From NCBI GenBank assembly GCA_031366105.1, contig JANLZE010000144.1, forward strand, positions 1 to 64,000: DNA of 64,000 bases, given 5' to 3'. Numbering within the stretch: position 1 is the stretch's first letter; the number at the start of each line of letters is the position of its first letter. The translations under genes and the position numbers were made by a program. Origin of the DNA: Thiobacillus sp031366105. GTDB taxonomy: Bacteria > Pseudomonadota > Gammaproteobacteria > Burkholderiales > Thiobacillaceae. The notes below the pieces were generated by a model, which was not told the origin of the DNA, made no database searches, and worked only from the letters and a program-made list of their open reading frames with translations. Of this stretch, positions 29,850 to 39,893 are shown in pieces.

Positions 29850-32145
29850 GCGGTTTTTTGCGCCCGTCTTTGAGCAGTAATAAAGCCGGCAACAGCAGCA
29901 ACTCAAACAACTGTCCCGAAAACAGACCGACTGAAGTCATCAGGCCAAAATTAGCGGTCGGGATAAAGTCAGAAAAAATAAGCAAACTAAACTGCACCAC
30001 CAGCAACAGTGACACGGCCATCACCGCGCGTCCCGAGGATTCAAAACTGCGTGCGATCGCAAATACAGGCGACGCTCCGGCGCGCAGCCGGTGTTGATAG
30101 CCATGGTAGAGGTGAACGGTGTCGTCGACGGTGATGCCCAGTACCACGCTGGCTATCATCACCGTAGCGAGATCGAGAGAAATGCCCGTGGCGCCCATCA
30201 ATACCACAATGAAAAATACCGGTGCCAGGTTGGGCAGCATGCCTATGCCGGCAGCAGTGGGCGAGCGCCACAGGATCGCCATAAATATAAAAATCTGCAG
30301 AAATGCGCCGACAAAATTGCCCATCTCCCCGCTGATGATTAAATCGACCTGATCAGCAAATAATCTGCCATATCCCCCTATATCGACTGTGAGCCCAGGT
30401 AGCGGATGCGTCACCAGTCCTTGGCGAATTTTGGCGATTGTTTTGCTGATCTCCTGGGTGCCATGTACGTGCAGATTAAGCACGATACGGGTGTGCTGAA
30501 ACTCGCGATTGACCAACTCATACATGTCTTTGCCATCATAAACGAGCAAATATTGGTTTAATAAGCGGTCATTATTTGGCAGGGCTCGAAAAACCGTATT
30601 CTGGCCGTTCATGGCCCAATTCATCTCCTCGATCAAATCGACCATCGAAATGGTACGGTCAACTTCAGGGAGTTTTTCCAGCCAGTGCTGAAACTCGCTT
30701 ATGTCGTGTAACGTGGCGACGTTTTTAAGGCTATCCCGATGCGCGCCTTTGATAGAGATTTCAAGCGTGGTAACGCCGGAAAGCTTGGATTCGATTAACT
30801 TGGTATCTCTGCTGAGAGGATGATTCGGCTTAAAAAAAGCCAGAATATCGGATTCGACCTTTACTTTCAGGGCGTATGGGAAGGTGGCAATGATTGCAAT
30901 CACCGCCACAATCAAAATGCCTTTGGGATTTCGCATGCTAAATAGTGTGAGCTTGGATGCGAGCCGACCAATTTTCCCTAAACCCGAATCTCGTCGCGGC
31001 CAGCGATAGATATCCCAATGCACCAGAAAGGGTGGGACAAGGTAGAACACGGTCAGAAAAACCATCAGCGTTCCAAATGCGCTGGCCATGCCGAATACCT
31101 GAACCGGTGGGATAGGTACCCATAACAAACCGAGCAGACCCGCGCCAGTCGTCAGCACATTGAACGAACTTGGGATTAAGGCTTCGGCCAGGGCACGGTC
31201 AACGCGTTTGGCGCGTCGCAAGCCCGCCACACGCGCACGTTGAATGCCCGAATAGAGATGTAGCAGCGTGGCTAGTGTGTAGGCTGCAAGCAAACTGGGC
31301 AAAATGGCAGTAGCCATCGTGTAGGGCTGATGAAAGATTGCGATCGCGGCGATGCAGGGTAATGCCACTGTCGAAATAGCGACCGCGCCAATAATCACCG
31401 GGCGTAATCTTCCGACCACCCAGCCCATTAGCAGCAACCCTATGCTGACCGTCAACGGTATGAACGTGGCGCTGTCTTTCCAGACGGACTCCAGTTGCGC
31501 CACATCCATCGTAACCGGCCCGGCTTGGCCGGCGTAATAGGACGACAGCCCCGCTTCCGTGATGGCGGCATCCACAGCTTTCTTCAGCTCAAGGCGTTGC
31601 AAGCTTTCACTCAGAAACGAACGCGGACGAATCGACACGGCCAGATATTGCGCGTCTTTGGAGACCAGTAAGCCCGGTGCAAAACGGTCACCGAGTACTC
31701 GAGCTTGTAAATCCGCCGGGGTAGTCTTTGCCAGCTGATCGGGATTGATCAGCAAGCCCACTGAAAACCCATCTTCCGTGGCAGAGATTTTTTCCACCGA
31801 AGTGACGGTCGAAACGCGATCTACCAGCGGGTGCTTTTCGAGCTTGTGTACCAGCGTATTAATACGCCTCAGGAAATCCTGAGAAAACAGATTATTCCCG
31901 TGGAACAGGATCGTTAGAGATTCATCACTGGGGAAATCGCGCCGCAATTCGTTGCGCAATTTAACAGCGGGTGCGTTTGAGGGGTAATAAACTTCGGGTG
32001 AGTTATTGAAGTGGAGTTTAAGTATAAAAAACCCCGAAACCACATGGATCACGATGACGATCGCTAGCGCGAGCGGCCACGCCAGCATGCGGTGTCGCAG
32101 CCCGGGGGAACGCCCATATATACGGGCAAAAAAGCGATTAATCAC
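29821..32145 (-). CDS. RND superfamily permease (MMPL/HpnN-like)
   Basis: A 774-residue inner-membrane transporter. It has two repeats, each an opening helix, a large periplasmic loop and a cluster of five helices; the first cluster begins near residue 225 (FIPLTVSIGLLLMGWVVG), the second near residue 610. The motif VLGITVDDTVHLYHGYQHR in the second half carries the proton-relay acidic residues. Size and layout fit the MMPL/HpnN/Patched-like subgroup rather than the 1000-residue AcrB type, and such proteins move hydrophobic envelope molecules such as hopanoids or sterols. It is the last of a three-gene operon with a barrel and a LolA-like protein. No periplasmic adaptor is encoded. Confidence 0.8.
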   Translation of the reverse strand: MINRFFARIYGRSPGLRHRMLAWPLALAIVIVIHVVSGFFILKLHFNNSPEVYYPSNAPAVKLRNELRRDFPSDESLTILFHGNNLFSQDFLRRINTLVHKLEKHPLVDRVSTVTSVEKISATEDGFSVGLLINPDQLAKTTPADLQARVLGDRFAPGLLVSKDAQYLAVSIRPRSFLSESLQRLELKKAVDAAITEAGLSSYYAGQAGPVTMDVAQLESVWKDSATFIPLTVSIGLLLMGWVVGRLRPVIIGAVAISTVALPCIAAIAIFHQPYTMATAILPSLLAAYTLATLLHLYSGIQRARVAGLRRAKRVDRALAEALIPSSFNVLTTGAGLLGLLWVPIPPVQVFGMASAFGTLMVFLTVFYLVPPFLVHWDIYRWPRRDSGLGKIGRLASKLTLFSMRNPKGILIVAVIAIIATFPYALKVKVESDILAFFKPNHPLSRDTKLIESKLSGVTTLEISIKGAHRDSLKNVATLHDISEFQHWLEKLPEVDRTISMVDLIEEMNWAMNGQNTVFRALPNNDRLLNQYLLVYDGKDMYELVNREFQHTRIVLNLHVHGTQEISKTIAKIRQGLVTHPLPGLTVDIGGYGRLFADQVDLIISGEMGNFVGAFLQIFIFMAILWRSPTAAGIGMLPNLAPVFFIVVLMGATGISLDLATVMIASVVLGITVDDTVHLYHGYQHRLRAGASPVFAIARSFESSGRAVMAVSLLLVVQFSLLIFSDFIPTANFGLMTSVGLFSGQLFELLLLPALLLLKDGRKKPLKVRLAAAH

Positions 32146-32149
32146 GTGC

Positions 32150-33469
32150 TCAGAATCGCGTTTTGAGTCCCACCGTAATCAGGCTGTGATCCTGATGAAA
32201 GCCTCCCATGGTGCGCGCTTCACCCTCAAAGTAATGCGCTGCGATATACAACTCATGAGGTTCCCAGCCCAGATAACTGAGCTTGGGGCTGATATAAATG
32301 TCATGCACATTAAGGCCCGCGAAGAAACGTGCACCGGCTTTCCATCGGCCTTGGGCGAAAGTGGTTTCGACCTCGCCATTGGCACCATAGTATTCGCCCA
32401 GTTCGAAGGTGTTTTTACTCGTATTCAACTTATGCGCCATCAGCTGCAGATTCACTCGGGTGTTTTTACCCCCGGGGAAAAATTCCACTGCCCCGATCCA
32501 GTCCAGCGCACTGGTTTGATCAAGCGCGGTGGACTGAAGCGTAATGGGCACGTGGTCGGTATAGCCCATTTCAGTGCGCCAAGTGTAGTTACCCGTCACG
32601 AATTCGGCATCGACACCGGCGAAGTTATTGAAAGGGTGAATTGCTGTCAGCGTCAGCCCGATGGGATCTATACGGTAATACGGCATTGATTGCCGGGTTC
32701 GGGCCAGAGTCACCCCAAAGTCGACTGCGCCTCCGGTTTTGGTTAGACGCATCGCGCCGCCGCCGCTGCCGTGCTCGTCTTCACTCACGTGGGCTACGCC
32801 AACGAGCGCTGCCAGCGCAGGATTAGGGGCAACGCCCATAATTTCACCGGACGTGCGATTAATCGGGCTCCAAATGCTGGCGATATCCGGCAATTGCGCC
32901 CCACGAAATACCGGTAACCACACGGCATCCAATTTGAAGTCATTAAAGCTTTGTTCCCAGCGGGCAGCCAATTGCGCGCGGCGGCGTTCGGGTAAATCAT
33001 CCAGTACAAAACGGGTGAGATCAGCGCGGCTTACGCGATCTATCAGCGGCATCTCGTCCACCCGCCCCCAAATAATGGTTTGCGCACCTAGCGTCAATCG
33101 TGTGCCCCCGTTACGATAACGCACATAAGTATCGCCATAATCGGCCAGCAACTCTTGATGATCGCTGCGTCCTCCGTCTTGCACCATGCCATCCAGCCGC
33201 GCCCCTGCGCGCCATTCCCAATTGCGACTGGGTTGCCACAATACATACGCGCTCGCACGCAGCGTGGAATAGGTGTCGGCTTCGGGCGCATCCGGTAGCG
33301 CGCCTGCTTCCAATAACACGTCGTCCAAACCGAATTTGAGGGTGGGCTTAAACGCCTTGACGGTGGCTTTTTTAACTTTGGATTTAGGCGGCGGCAAATC
33401 CTCTTCATCGGCGGCAAAAAGCGGTGAGGTAGCCAAGCTTAAGCACAGCAAAAGTAAGATAGATTTCAT
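32150..33469 (-). CDS. Outer-membrane beta-barrel protein (porin/DUF1302-like)
   Basis: A 439-residue exported protein: signal peptide (MKSILLLLCLSLATSPLFA), an acidic and lysine linker, then alternating beta strands with many aromatic girdle residues (WEWRAGARLDG, YVRYRNGGTRLTLGAQTIIWG) and a final strand ending in F (VGLKTRF), the C-terminal signature of Bam-inserted barrels. Its ATG overlaps the stop of the LolA-like gene by four bases. Barrels of this kind occur beside MMPL-type RND genes in several Proteobacteria. Role inferred as outer-membrane channel or lipid receptor. Confidence 0.65.
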   Translation of the reverse strand: MKSILLLLCLSLATSPLFAADEEDLPPPKSKVKKATVKAFKPTLKFGLDDVLLEAGALPDAPEADTYSTLRASAYVLWQPSRNWEWRAGARLDGMVQDGGRSDHQELLADYGDTYVRYRNGGTRLTLGAQTIIWGRVDEMPLIDRVSRADLTRFVLDDLPERRRAQLAARWEQSFNDFKLDAVWLPVFRGAQLPDIASIWSPINRTSGEIMGVAPNPALAALVGVAHVSEDEHGSGGGAMRLTKTGGAVDFGVTLARTRQSMPYYRIDPIGLTLTAIHPFNNFAGVDAEFVTGNYTWRTEMGYTDHVPITLQSTALDQTSALDWIGAVEFFPGGKNTRVNLQLMAHKLNTSKNTFELGEYYGANGEVETTFAQGRWKAGARFFAGLNVHDIYISPKLSYLGWEPHELYIAAHYFEGEARTMGGFHQDHSLITVGLKTRF

Positions 33470-34269
33470 GGGCGATATTCCGATTCCAAATTTTCGTCGG
33501 CGAGAGTTTGTGCGTTAAAAAGCGTCGCGGGCAGGTTACGGTCGTACAGCGCGGTATCGACGACCAGACGTGTTTCGTGGCCGCTGGCAAGATCAATCAC
33601 GCGACTATCGGTGGCGGTCCAAAAACCCTGGTTTTTCTTTTTCGTGACCATCCACCAGCGCTTGCTGGGCGTCGTGGTGTCAGTTTCATACATATCCACG
33701 CGCAGTGCCATCAGCGTTTTCGGGTCTATCCAGCTCACGCGTTTGCGATAAACCGAGTTTTCCGGGTCAACCGGAATACTTTCCAGCATGTCGCAGACCA
33801 CCCCATTGATGGATTCGGTTCCCAATAGGCGGTGGCGGTCTTGAGCGGGCTTACGGTCCTGCAAATCTTCATAATATAAATCCGAGCCTACAAAACGCCC
33901 CCCTTTGCGGTCGCCCGAAATGCGCCGCACGCGATCTAGCGCAGGTAAATACAACCATTGCTCGGACTTCCCATTGGCTTTATCGACGCTCAGTAAACCA
34001 GTGCCGGCAATGTCTTCGGGTTCGGTGAAACGGATTAAATTGGTGATTTCGCCTTTTGCTTTTTCCAGGCGATAGGTGATGAGTTCGCGCATGCGCGGCG
34101 CGTGGCCTTTTTCAGTCAGCACCATGCGTCCCACGGTGGTGAGGTCGCGACCGTTCGGGCGCTCATAGACTTTTTGCGCCAGCTCCGACGCGTTATCAGC
34201 GTGAGCGGCATAGCTTGTGATGAGGCCTGAGCTCAACAAACACAGGCCAATTAAAATATGGATTCGCAA
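33466..34269 (-). CDS. LolA-like outer membrane lipoprotein-sorting protein
   Basis: A periplasmic carrier of the LolA/LolB fold. The mature part opens with ASELAQKVYERPNGRDLTT and continues with the half-barrel strands typical of this group: LIRFTEPEDIAGTGLLSVD, WLYLPALDRVRRISGDRKGG and FVGSDLYYEDL. These proteins, distinct from classical LolA, are found with MMPL-type permeases and are thought to carry hydrophobic cargo across the periplasm. The frame runs up to 34419, but the hydrophobic signal begins only at about 34269, where a TTG codon follows a G-rich stretch; this start is a guess. It is the first gene of the operon. Confidence 0.65.
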   Translation of the reverse strand: MRIHILIGLCLLSSGLITSYAAHADNASELAQKVYERPNGRDLTTVGRMVLTEKGHAPRMRELITYRLEKAKGEITNLIRFTEPEDIAGTGLLSVDKANGKSEQWLYLPALDRVRRISGDRKGGRFVGSDLYYEDLQDRKPAQDRHRLLGTESINGVVCDMLESIPVDPENSVYRKRVSWIDPKTLMALRVDMYETDTTTPSKRWWMVTKKKNQGFWTATDSRVIDLASGHETRLVVDTALYDRNLPATLFNAQTLADENLESEYRP

Positions 34270-34462
34270 CCTGTCACCCCGACACTCGCTTGAACCAACA
34301 GCGAAACTGTACTCCACTTGCGTGTGAGGTCTCGCTACATTGCTTGAATAATTGAATACGGCTTTTTTGTGGTGAGTTTGAATTGAGACAGCATTTTGGA
34401 TGAAACTGAAGTGAAACACTTCAGTTTCATTGTCACAGCGTTCCCATCAAAGGGAGAGCGAT

Positions 34463-34675
34463 TCAGGGGGTACGCGTGCTGCAGGTCTTCATGCCAAATA
34501 TTTTGTAGAGCAGGCACCAGCCAAAAATGGCGGTGAGGATGAGGATAAAGCCTACCATGCCCGCCGGGACCATCCAGACGTCACTCCCTGGCAAGTTCGA
34601 CATTGCATAATAGATAAGGGCGATCCCTAATACAGCGCGGATGATACGGTCTGCTCCACCGACGTTTTTTTGCAT
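34463..34675 (-). CDS. DUF2892 family inner-membrane protein
   Basis: A 70-residue protein opening MQKNVGGADRIIRAVLG, the typical start of DUF2892 (YgaP-type membrane tail), with two transmembrane segments (residues about 12-28 and 38-58). The terminal GWCLLYKIFGMKTC carries the CxxY...C end characteristic of the family. ATG 34675 is preceded by GGAGAGAG. Members may relate to sulfur or persulfide metabolism because of their fusion to rhodanese domains, but the stand-alone role is unknown. Confidence 0.75.
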   Translation of the reverse strand: MQKNVGGADRIIRAVLGIALIYYAMSNLPGSDVWMVPAGMVGFILILTAIFGWCLLYKIFGMKTCSTRTP

Positions 34676-34810
34676 GTCTCTCTCCTTGGAATTGTTGAAA
34701 TAGCCGGGGGAGAAAAGCCTCTGTCCCCCCAAGCGAATGCAAGCTTAGCGCAGATTGTTGCTAGCGGCCATTTTCTGCGCTGGCCTTTAAGGATGCGCCC
34801 GGCACAGTTC

Positions 34811-36034
34811 CTAGCGATCCAGCAATTCTATCCAGTGTTTGACGGGTGTTGATGTACCCGATTGCAGATGGGTGAGGCAGCCGATATTGGCCGTCACAAT
34901 CACATCAGGCGTATTCAACTCCAGGTTAGCGAGCTTGCGGATTTTCAGCGCATTCGCAATCTGGGGATGCAGAATCGAATAGGTGCCCGCCGAGCCGCAG
35001 CATAGATTGGATTCAGCAACGGCTAACAATTCGAACCCGGCCCGCGCCAGCAGCGTTTCGACGACACCGGTGATTTTTTGCCCATGTTGCAAGGTGCATG
35101 GTGCATGAAATGTCACGCGAGGATGATCGATAGCTGGTGTGAACAAATCAGTCAGCTTCTCACCCTCAGCGAGTAGCACCTCAGACAAATCCCGCGTGGC
35201 TGCCGAAATGCGCGCCGCTTTGTCGGCGTAGGCGGAGTCTTTACGCAGGTGCCACGCGTATTCTTTCACCAGGACCCCGCATCCCGAGGCAGTCATCACG
35301 ATCGCCTCGGCGCCGTTATCCAGGAGCGGCAGCCAGGCATCGATATTGCGGCGCATTGCTGCCAGCCCACCGGCGTGATCGTTGAGATGAAACGTCACGG
35401 CCCCGCAACAACCCGCGGCCGCGGCAGGCAACAGCGTAATGCCGAGCCGATCAAGTACACGCGTGGCCGCTGCGTTGATGTTGGGCGCCAGCGCGGGTTG
35501 CGCACACCCCTCCAGCAGCGCCATGCGACGCGAATGGGCGTGTGCGATGACTTTAGAAGACGTAAACGCAGGCTTGGCAGGTATTCCGGCTTTCAACGCG
35601 CGGGGCAACAGCGGCCGCACCGCCTGGCCGATCTTCAGCAAAGGGGTAAATAAAAGCGGGGTGGAAATCACCTTGCTCAACACGGTGCGTTGGATTTTAT
35701 CCATAGCGCTGCGCGGAACTTGTGCATCGACCAGCGCGCGCCCGATATCCAGCAGTTTGCCGTATTCCACCCCAGACGGGCAGGTGGTTTCGCAATTGCG
35801 ACAAGTGAGGCAGCGGTCGAGGTGTAATTGGGTTTTTGCGGTGACTTCACTGCCTTCGACCAATTGCTTGATCAAATAAATTCGCCCGCGTGGCGAGTCC
35901 AGTTCATTGCCGAGGATTTGATAACTGGGACAGGTGGCGAGGCAAAAACCACAATGCACACAGTTGCGCAAAATGCGCTCAGCCTCCTGACCATCGGCGG
36001 TATTTTTGAAAGGATCGGATAAGGTAGTTTGCAT
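34811..36034 (-). CDS. glcF: Glycolate oxidase, iron-sulfur subunit
   Basis: A 407-residue electron-transfer subunit of glycolate oxidase GlcDEF. Two ferredoxin-type motifs are visible: CVHCGFCLATCPS (near residue 25) and CLTCRNCETTCPSG (near residue 77). Two cysteine-rich CCG domains follow (GCCGAVTFH and the later NLCCGSAGTYS). The ATG at 36034 lies directly after the glcE stop. It passes electrons from the flavoprotein subunits to the membrane. Confidence 0.92.
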   Translation of the reverse strand: MQTTLSDPFKNTADGQEAERILRNCVHCGFCLATCPSYQILGNELDSPRGRIYLIKQLVEGSEVTAKTQLHLDRCLTCRNCETTCPSGVEYGKLLDIGRALVDAQVPRSAMDKIQRTVLSKVISTPLLFTPLLKIGQAVRPLLPRALKAGIPAKPAFTSSKVIAHAHSRRMALLEGCAQPALAPNINAAATRVLDRLGITLLPAAAAGCCGAVTFHLNDHAGGLAAMRRNIDAWLPLLDNGAEAIVMTASGCGVLVKEYAWHLRKDSAYADKAARISAATRDLSEVLLAEGEKLTDLFTPAIDHPRVTFHAPCTLQHGQKITGVVETLLARAGFELLAVAESNLCCGSAGTYSILHPQIANALKIRKLANLELNTPDVIVTANIGCLTHLQSGTSTPVKHWIELLDR

Positions 36035-36035
36035 A

Positions 36036-37082
36036 CTAAAAATCGGGATACAAGCGACCGCGATTAAAAATCCGTTTCGGGTCGAAGCGCTGCCTGAGGT
36101 TTTGGTGAATAGCCAGCAGGGTAGGCGACAGCGGAGAGAATACTCCATCGGCCGGAGCATGGCCGCGAAACAACGTAGCGTGTCCACCGCACGCACGCGC
36201 CGCCTGTCGTACCGCACTGGCGGATAAATCGCTAGCCAGCCAGCGTACCGCGCCGCCCCATTCTATCCATTGCGCGTCGCCCAGGTTTAACGGGGGGCAA
36301 GTCGGTTTTACCGCAAGTCGCCACAACGGACGCTTATCAAAGTAAGGCGTGGTCTGTTCGCGCAAGCGATGCCAGAACGCCGACGCATCATGCAATGTAG
36401 CGCCACCAAGTTTGATGTGAGCGGCATTGACCGCCGACTGCGCGCCGGACAGCCGCACGCTAAGTAAACCCGCATGCCACGAAGTCGCCGACAGCGGGAG
36501 CGCTTGCCCTGCCCAGCGATTCATCGTGATCAATGCCTGGGCCTCGTCCATTTCAAATTGCAACGAGATTTCTGCCATTGGCAGTGGCAACACCTTCAGC
36601 GACACTTCGGTAATCAAGCCCAATGTGCCAAGCGCGCCTACCATCAACCGCGACACGTCATAACCCGCCACATTCTTGATCACCTGACCACCAAAACGCA
36701 ACACCTGCCCCGTGCCATCTATCGTGCGAACGCCCAGGACATAGTCGCGCACCGCGCCGGTGTAAGGCCTCCGCGGGCCGGATAGGCCCGCGGCGACACA
36801 GCCGCCCAGTGTGGCTGCACCAAAGTGCGGTGGTTCAAATGCGAGCCCCTGGCGATGCTCAGCTAATAAGGATTCGATGTCGTGTAAGGATGTCCCCGCG
36901 CGCGCAGTCAGCACCAGCTCTTTGGGCTGGTACTCGACCACGCCCTGCAGCACTCGCGTGTCTAGCAACGCGCCCTGTGCGCTATTGCCGTAGAACGATT
37001 TGCTACCCCCTCCGTGGATAATCAGCGGAGTGTCGCTCGCGTAAGCAGCGCGAATTTGGTCGGTTAAGGCCTCAATCATCAA
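36036..37082 (-). CDS. glcE: Glycolate oxidase, FAD-binding subunit GlcE
   Basis: A 348-residue subunit with a single FAD_binding_4 domain: TPLIIHGGGSKSFYG near residue 19, GATLGGCVAAGLSGPRRP near 89, and the closing FDPKRIFNRGRLYP. It lacks the large FAD-oxidase C-terminal domain of GlcD, as expected for GlcE. It lies between glcD and glcF with gaps of only a few bases, so all three are one transcript. The complex oxidises glycolate to glyoxylate. Confidence 0.92.
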   Translation of the reverse strand: MMIEALTDQIRAAYASDTPLIIHGGGSKSFYGNSAQGALLDTRVLQGVVEYQPKELVLTARAGTSLHDIESLLAEHRQGLAFEPPHFGAATLGGCVAAGLSGPRRPYTGAVRDYVLGVRTIDGTGQVLRFGGQVIKNVAGYDVSRLMVGALGTLGLITEVSLKVLPLPMAEISLQFEMDEAQALITMNRWAGQALPLSATSWHAGLLSVRLSGAQSAVNAAHIKLGGATLHDASAFWHRLREQTTPYFDKRPLWRLAVKPTCPPLNLGDAQWIEWGGAVRWLASDLSASAVRQAARACGGHATLFRGHAPADGVFSPLSPTLLAIHQNLRQRFDPKRIFNRGRLYPDF

Positions 37083-37085
37083 AAA

Positions 37086-38537
37086 TCAAAAACGGGGTAA
37101 ATCGGGGTGCGGCAACGCGCCACCGCGAATGTGCATCGCGCCCCATTCCGCGCAGCGGTGGAGCTCAGGCACGGCTTTGCCGGGGTTGAGCAGGCGCTGC
37201 GGATCGAACGCCGCTTTTACATCATGAAAACGAGCGAGTTCAGGCGCGGAAAATTGCGTACACATCTGCTTGATTTTCTCCATGCCCACGCCGTGCTCAC
37301 CGGTAATCGTGCCGCCGACAGCGACGCACAGCTCTAATATTTTGCCGCCGAATTCCTCAGCTTGATGCAGCTCGCCGGGGCGGTTAGCGTCAAACAGAAT
37401 CAACGGGTGCAGGTTGCCGTCGCCAGCGTGAAAAACATTGGCGACCGCCAGGCCATACTCCGCGCTCATTTCGTTGATACGCTGCAATACCTGCGGCAAC
37501 GCACCCCGTGGGATAGTGCCATCCATGCAGTAATAATCTGGCGCGAGTCGGCCAACCGCCGGGAATGCGGCTTTACGACCCGCCCAGAACTTATGGCGCT
37601 GCGTTTCCGTTTCGGCGGTGCGGATTTCAATCGCGCCCGAGGCCGCCAACACCGCGTGTACGGTCATGATGTCGTCTGACACTTCTTCGTTCACGCCATC
37701 CACCTCGCACAGCAACAGCGCCTCGCAGTCGCGCGGATACCCTGCATGCACAAAATCTTCTGCCGCACTGATCGCTAATCGATCCATCATCTCGAGCCCA
37801 GCTGGAATTACGCCGGCAGCGATGATATTGCCTACCGCGGCGCCCGCTTTGGCGACATCGTCAAACGCGGCTAACACTACTTGCGCGCGTTCTGGGCGCG
37901 GTAGCAGTTTCACGGTGACTTCGGTGATGACCGCGAGCATGCCTTCCGAGCCCGTCATCAGCGCCAATAAATCGTAACCTGGGCTGTCCAGTGCATCGCT
38001 GCCGATATCGAGCAGTTCACCGGCGATGGTCCACGCGCGCAGCTTGAGAATGTTATGTACCGTCAGCCCATATTTGAGGCAGTGCACGCCGCCAGAATTC
38101 TCAGCGACGTTGCCGCCAATTGAACAAGCGATTTGTGATGACGGGTCGGGGGCGTAATACAGCCCGTGCGCGGCTGCGGCTTCTGAAATCGCGAGGTTGC
38201 GTACGCCAGACTGCACCGTGGCGGTCCGCGCCAGCGGGTCTAGCGCGAGGATGCGATTGAGCTTGGACAACACCAGCAAAATCGCGCCGCCAACCGGCAG
38301 TGCACCCGCGGATAAGCCGGTACCCGCGCCGCGTGCGACCACCGCCACCTGATGCGTATGACACAGTCGCAGAATCGCGGCAACCTGCGCTTCACTCTCA
38401 GGCAGCGCCACCAGTTCTGGCGTGCTGCGATAAGCCGATAAGCCATCGGACTCGAAGGGTCGGGTGTCTTCAGGCGCAGTTAACAGCGATTCAGCGGGCA
38501 GCAGCGTACGCAATTCTTGAATAAAAGCAGGCGTCAT
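37086..38537 (-). CDS. glcD: Glycolate oxidase, FAD-linked subunit GlcD
   Basis: The catalytic flavoprotein, 483 residues. The PCMH-type FAD-binding domain includes VAVVARGAGTGLSAGALPVG and PDPSSQIACSIGGNVAENSGG (residues about 65-150). The C-terminal FAD-oxidase domain holds FHAGDGNLHPLILFD with the substrate or metal histidines and GTITGEHGVGMEKI. First gene of glcDEF. In autotrophs this complex salvages 2-phosphoglycolate carbon; the host's autotrophy is not shown here. A second paralogue lies at 3.7-5.1 kb. Confidence 0.93.
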   Translation of the reverse strand: MTPAFIQELRTLLPAESLLTAPEDTRPFESDGLSAYRSTPELVALPESEAQVAAILRLCHTHQVAVVARGAGTGLSAGALPVGGAILLVLSKLNRILALDPLARTATVQSGVRNLAISEAAAAHGLYYAPDPSSQIACSIGGNVAENSGGVHCLKYGLTVHNILKLRAWTIAGELLDIGSDALDSPGYDLLALMTGSEGMLAVITEVTVKLLPRPERAQVVLAAFDDVAKAGAAVGNIIAAGVIPAGLEMMDRLAISAAEDFVHAGYPRDCEALLLCEVDGVNEEVSDDIMTVHAVLAASGAIEIRTAETETQRHKFWAGRKAAFPAVGRLAPDYYCMDGTIPRGALPQVLQRINEMSAEYGLAVANVFHAGDGNLHPLILFDANRPGELHQAEEFGGKILELCVAVGGTITGEHGVGMEKIKQMCTQFSAPELARFHDVKAAFDPQRLLNPGKAVPELHRCAEWGAMHIRGGALPHPDLPRF

Positions 38538-38621
38538 CGCAGCGTGTTGTAATGAAATTCAGCAGCCCGAACTGTAGAGGGGCAGCGCTTTAGCTGCAAG
38601 CAGTAGGGCAAAATGAGGCGT

Positions 38622-39812
38622 TTATCTTGCTATGCTTTTAGGCGATTTCAGGTGATGTCCGCTGATCAGCAAGCCGATACATGCCACGCCAGCGAACGCC
38701 GCCCCCGCATAAAACGTCATCGCAGGACCGGCGACGGTCCATAGTCCACCGGCAATGACGCTGGAAGCCAATAACGCGACACCATTCGCCAGATTGAACA
38801 CGCCGAAGGCGGTACCGCGCAGATGAGCGGGAGCCGCGTCCGCGATTAGCGCCGACAGCAAACCTTGCGTCGCGCCCATATGCAGCCCCCAAACCGCTGC
38901 CCCCAGCCCCACTAGCCAGTAATGATTGGCCAGCGCCAGAATGAGGTCGGCAACAATCAGCAACAGGATGCCGACAATCAACAGCGTGCGCCGATTACCC
39001 TGATCGGAATATTTTCCAAACGGATAGGCGCTCGCGGCGTATACCGCGCTCATCACAATCAAAATCATCGGCACCCAGGTCACGGCCAAACCCACATCTG
39101 TGCCGCGCAACAGCAAAAAAGCCTCGGAAAAACGTGCCAGTGTTAACACCGAAGCGAACGCGACCACCCACCAGAAACGCGCCGACAATTGCCGCATATT
39201 TTCCCGGCTTATCGGCATTTTGGCCTGAGCAGCGGGGCGGGTGTGGTCGGGTTCGTCGACGCCAAATATGATGACTATCACGCACACGAAGGCAGGGATC
39301 GCTGCCACCCAAAACACCAGGCGAAAATTGTCGTGCGTGAGGGCCATCAACACCATGGCCACCACCGGCCCCGCGAATGCGCCGATGGTATCCATCGACT
39401 GGCGCAGCCCATACGCCGCGCCGCGATTGGCCGGGAGCGTGACGTCCGCAATCAGCGCATCGCGGGGCGCGCCGCGTATGCCCTTGCCGATACGGTCAAG
39501 AAACCGTGCGATAAGCACATCACCGATGCTAGTGGCCAGCGGAAATAAGGGTTTGGTCAGCGCCGCGAGCCCATAGCCCAATAATACCAATGGCTTGCGG
39601 CGGCCCAACCAATCCGAAATCACGCCTGAAAAAACCTTCACAACGGAAGCCGTAGCTTCGGCAATGCCTTCGATGAACCCCACTGATAACGCCGAAGCGC
39701 CCAGCACGCTCACCAGAAACACCGGCAACAAACTGTGGATCATTTCCGAGGAAAAATCCATAAACAGGCTGACTAAGCCCAATGCAAATACGCTTTTGGG
39801 TAATGCCGTCAT
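38622..39812 (-). CDS. MFS transporter
   Basis: A 396-residue inner-membrane protein with about 12 hydrophobic spans. The A-motif region reads GVISDWLGRRKPLVLLGYG (residues about 63-81), and DRIGKGIRGAPRDALIAD in the next loop resembles the MFS subgroup related to tetracycline- and fosmidomycin-type exporters. The substrate is unknown. A GTTAGGG box lies 15 bases upstream of its start, at the left border of the cassette array. Confidence 0.8.
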   Translation of the reverse strand: MTALPKSVFALGLVSLFMDFSSEMIHSLLPVFLVSVLGASALSVGFIEGIAEATASVVKVFSGVISDWLGRRKPLVLLGYGLAALTKPLFPLATSIGDVLIARFLDRIGKGIRGAPRDALIADVTLPANRGAAYGLRQSMDTIGAFAGPVVAMVLMALTHDNFRLVFWVAAIPAFVCVIVIIFGVDEPDHTRPAAQAKMPISRENMRQLSARFWWVVAFASVLTLARFSEAFLLLRGTDVGLAVTWVPMILIVMSAVYAASAYPFGKYSDQGNRRTLLIVGILLLIVADLILALANHYWLVGLGAAVWGLHMGATQGLLSALIADAAPAHLRGTAFGVFNLANGVALLASSVIAGGLWTVAGPAMTFYAGAAFAGVACIGLLISGHHLKSPKSIAR

Positions 39813-39893
39813 GGCTGGATTGCGCCGTTAGGGTTCATTCATTTCCGCGAAATATGTTTTCTGATCTGTTTCGCGATGGTGTTTAAGTATGAG

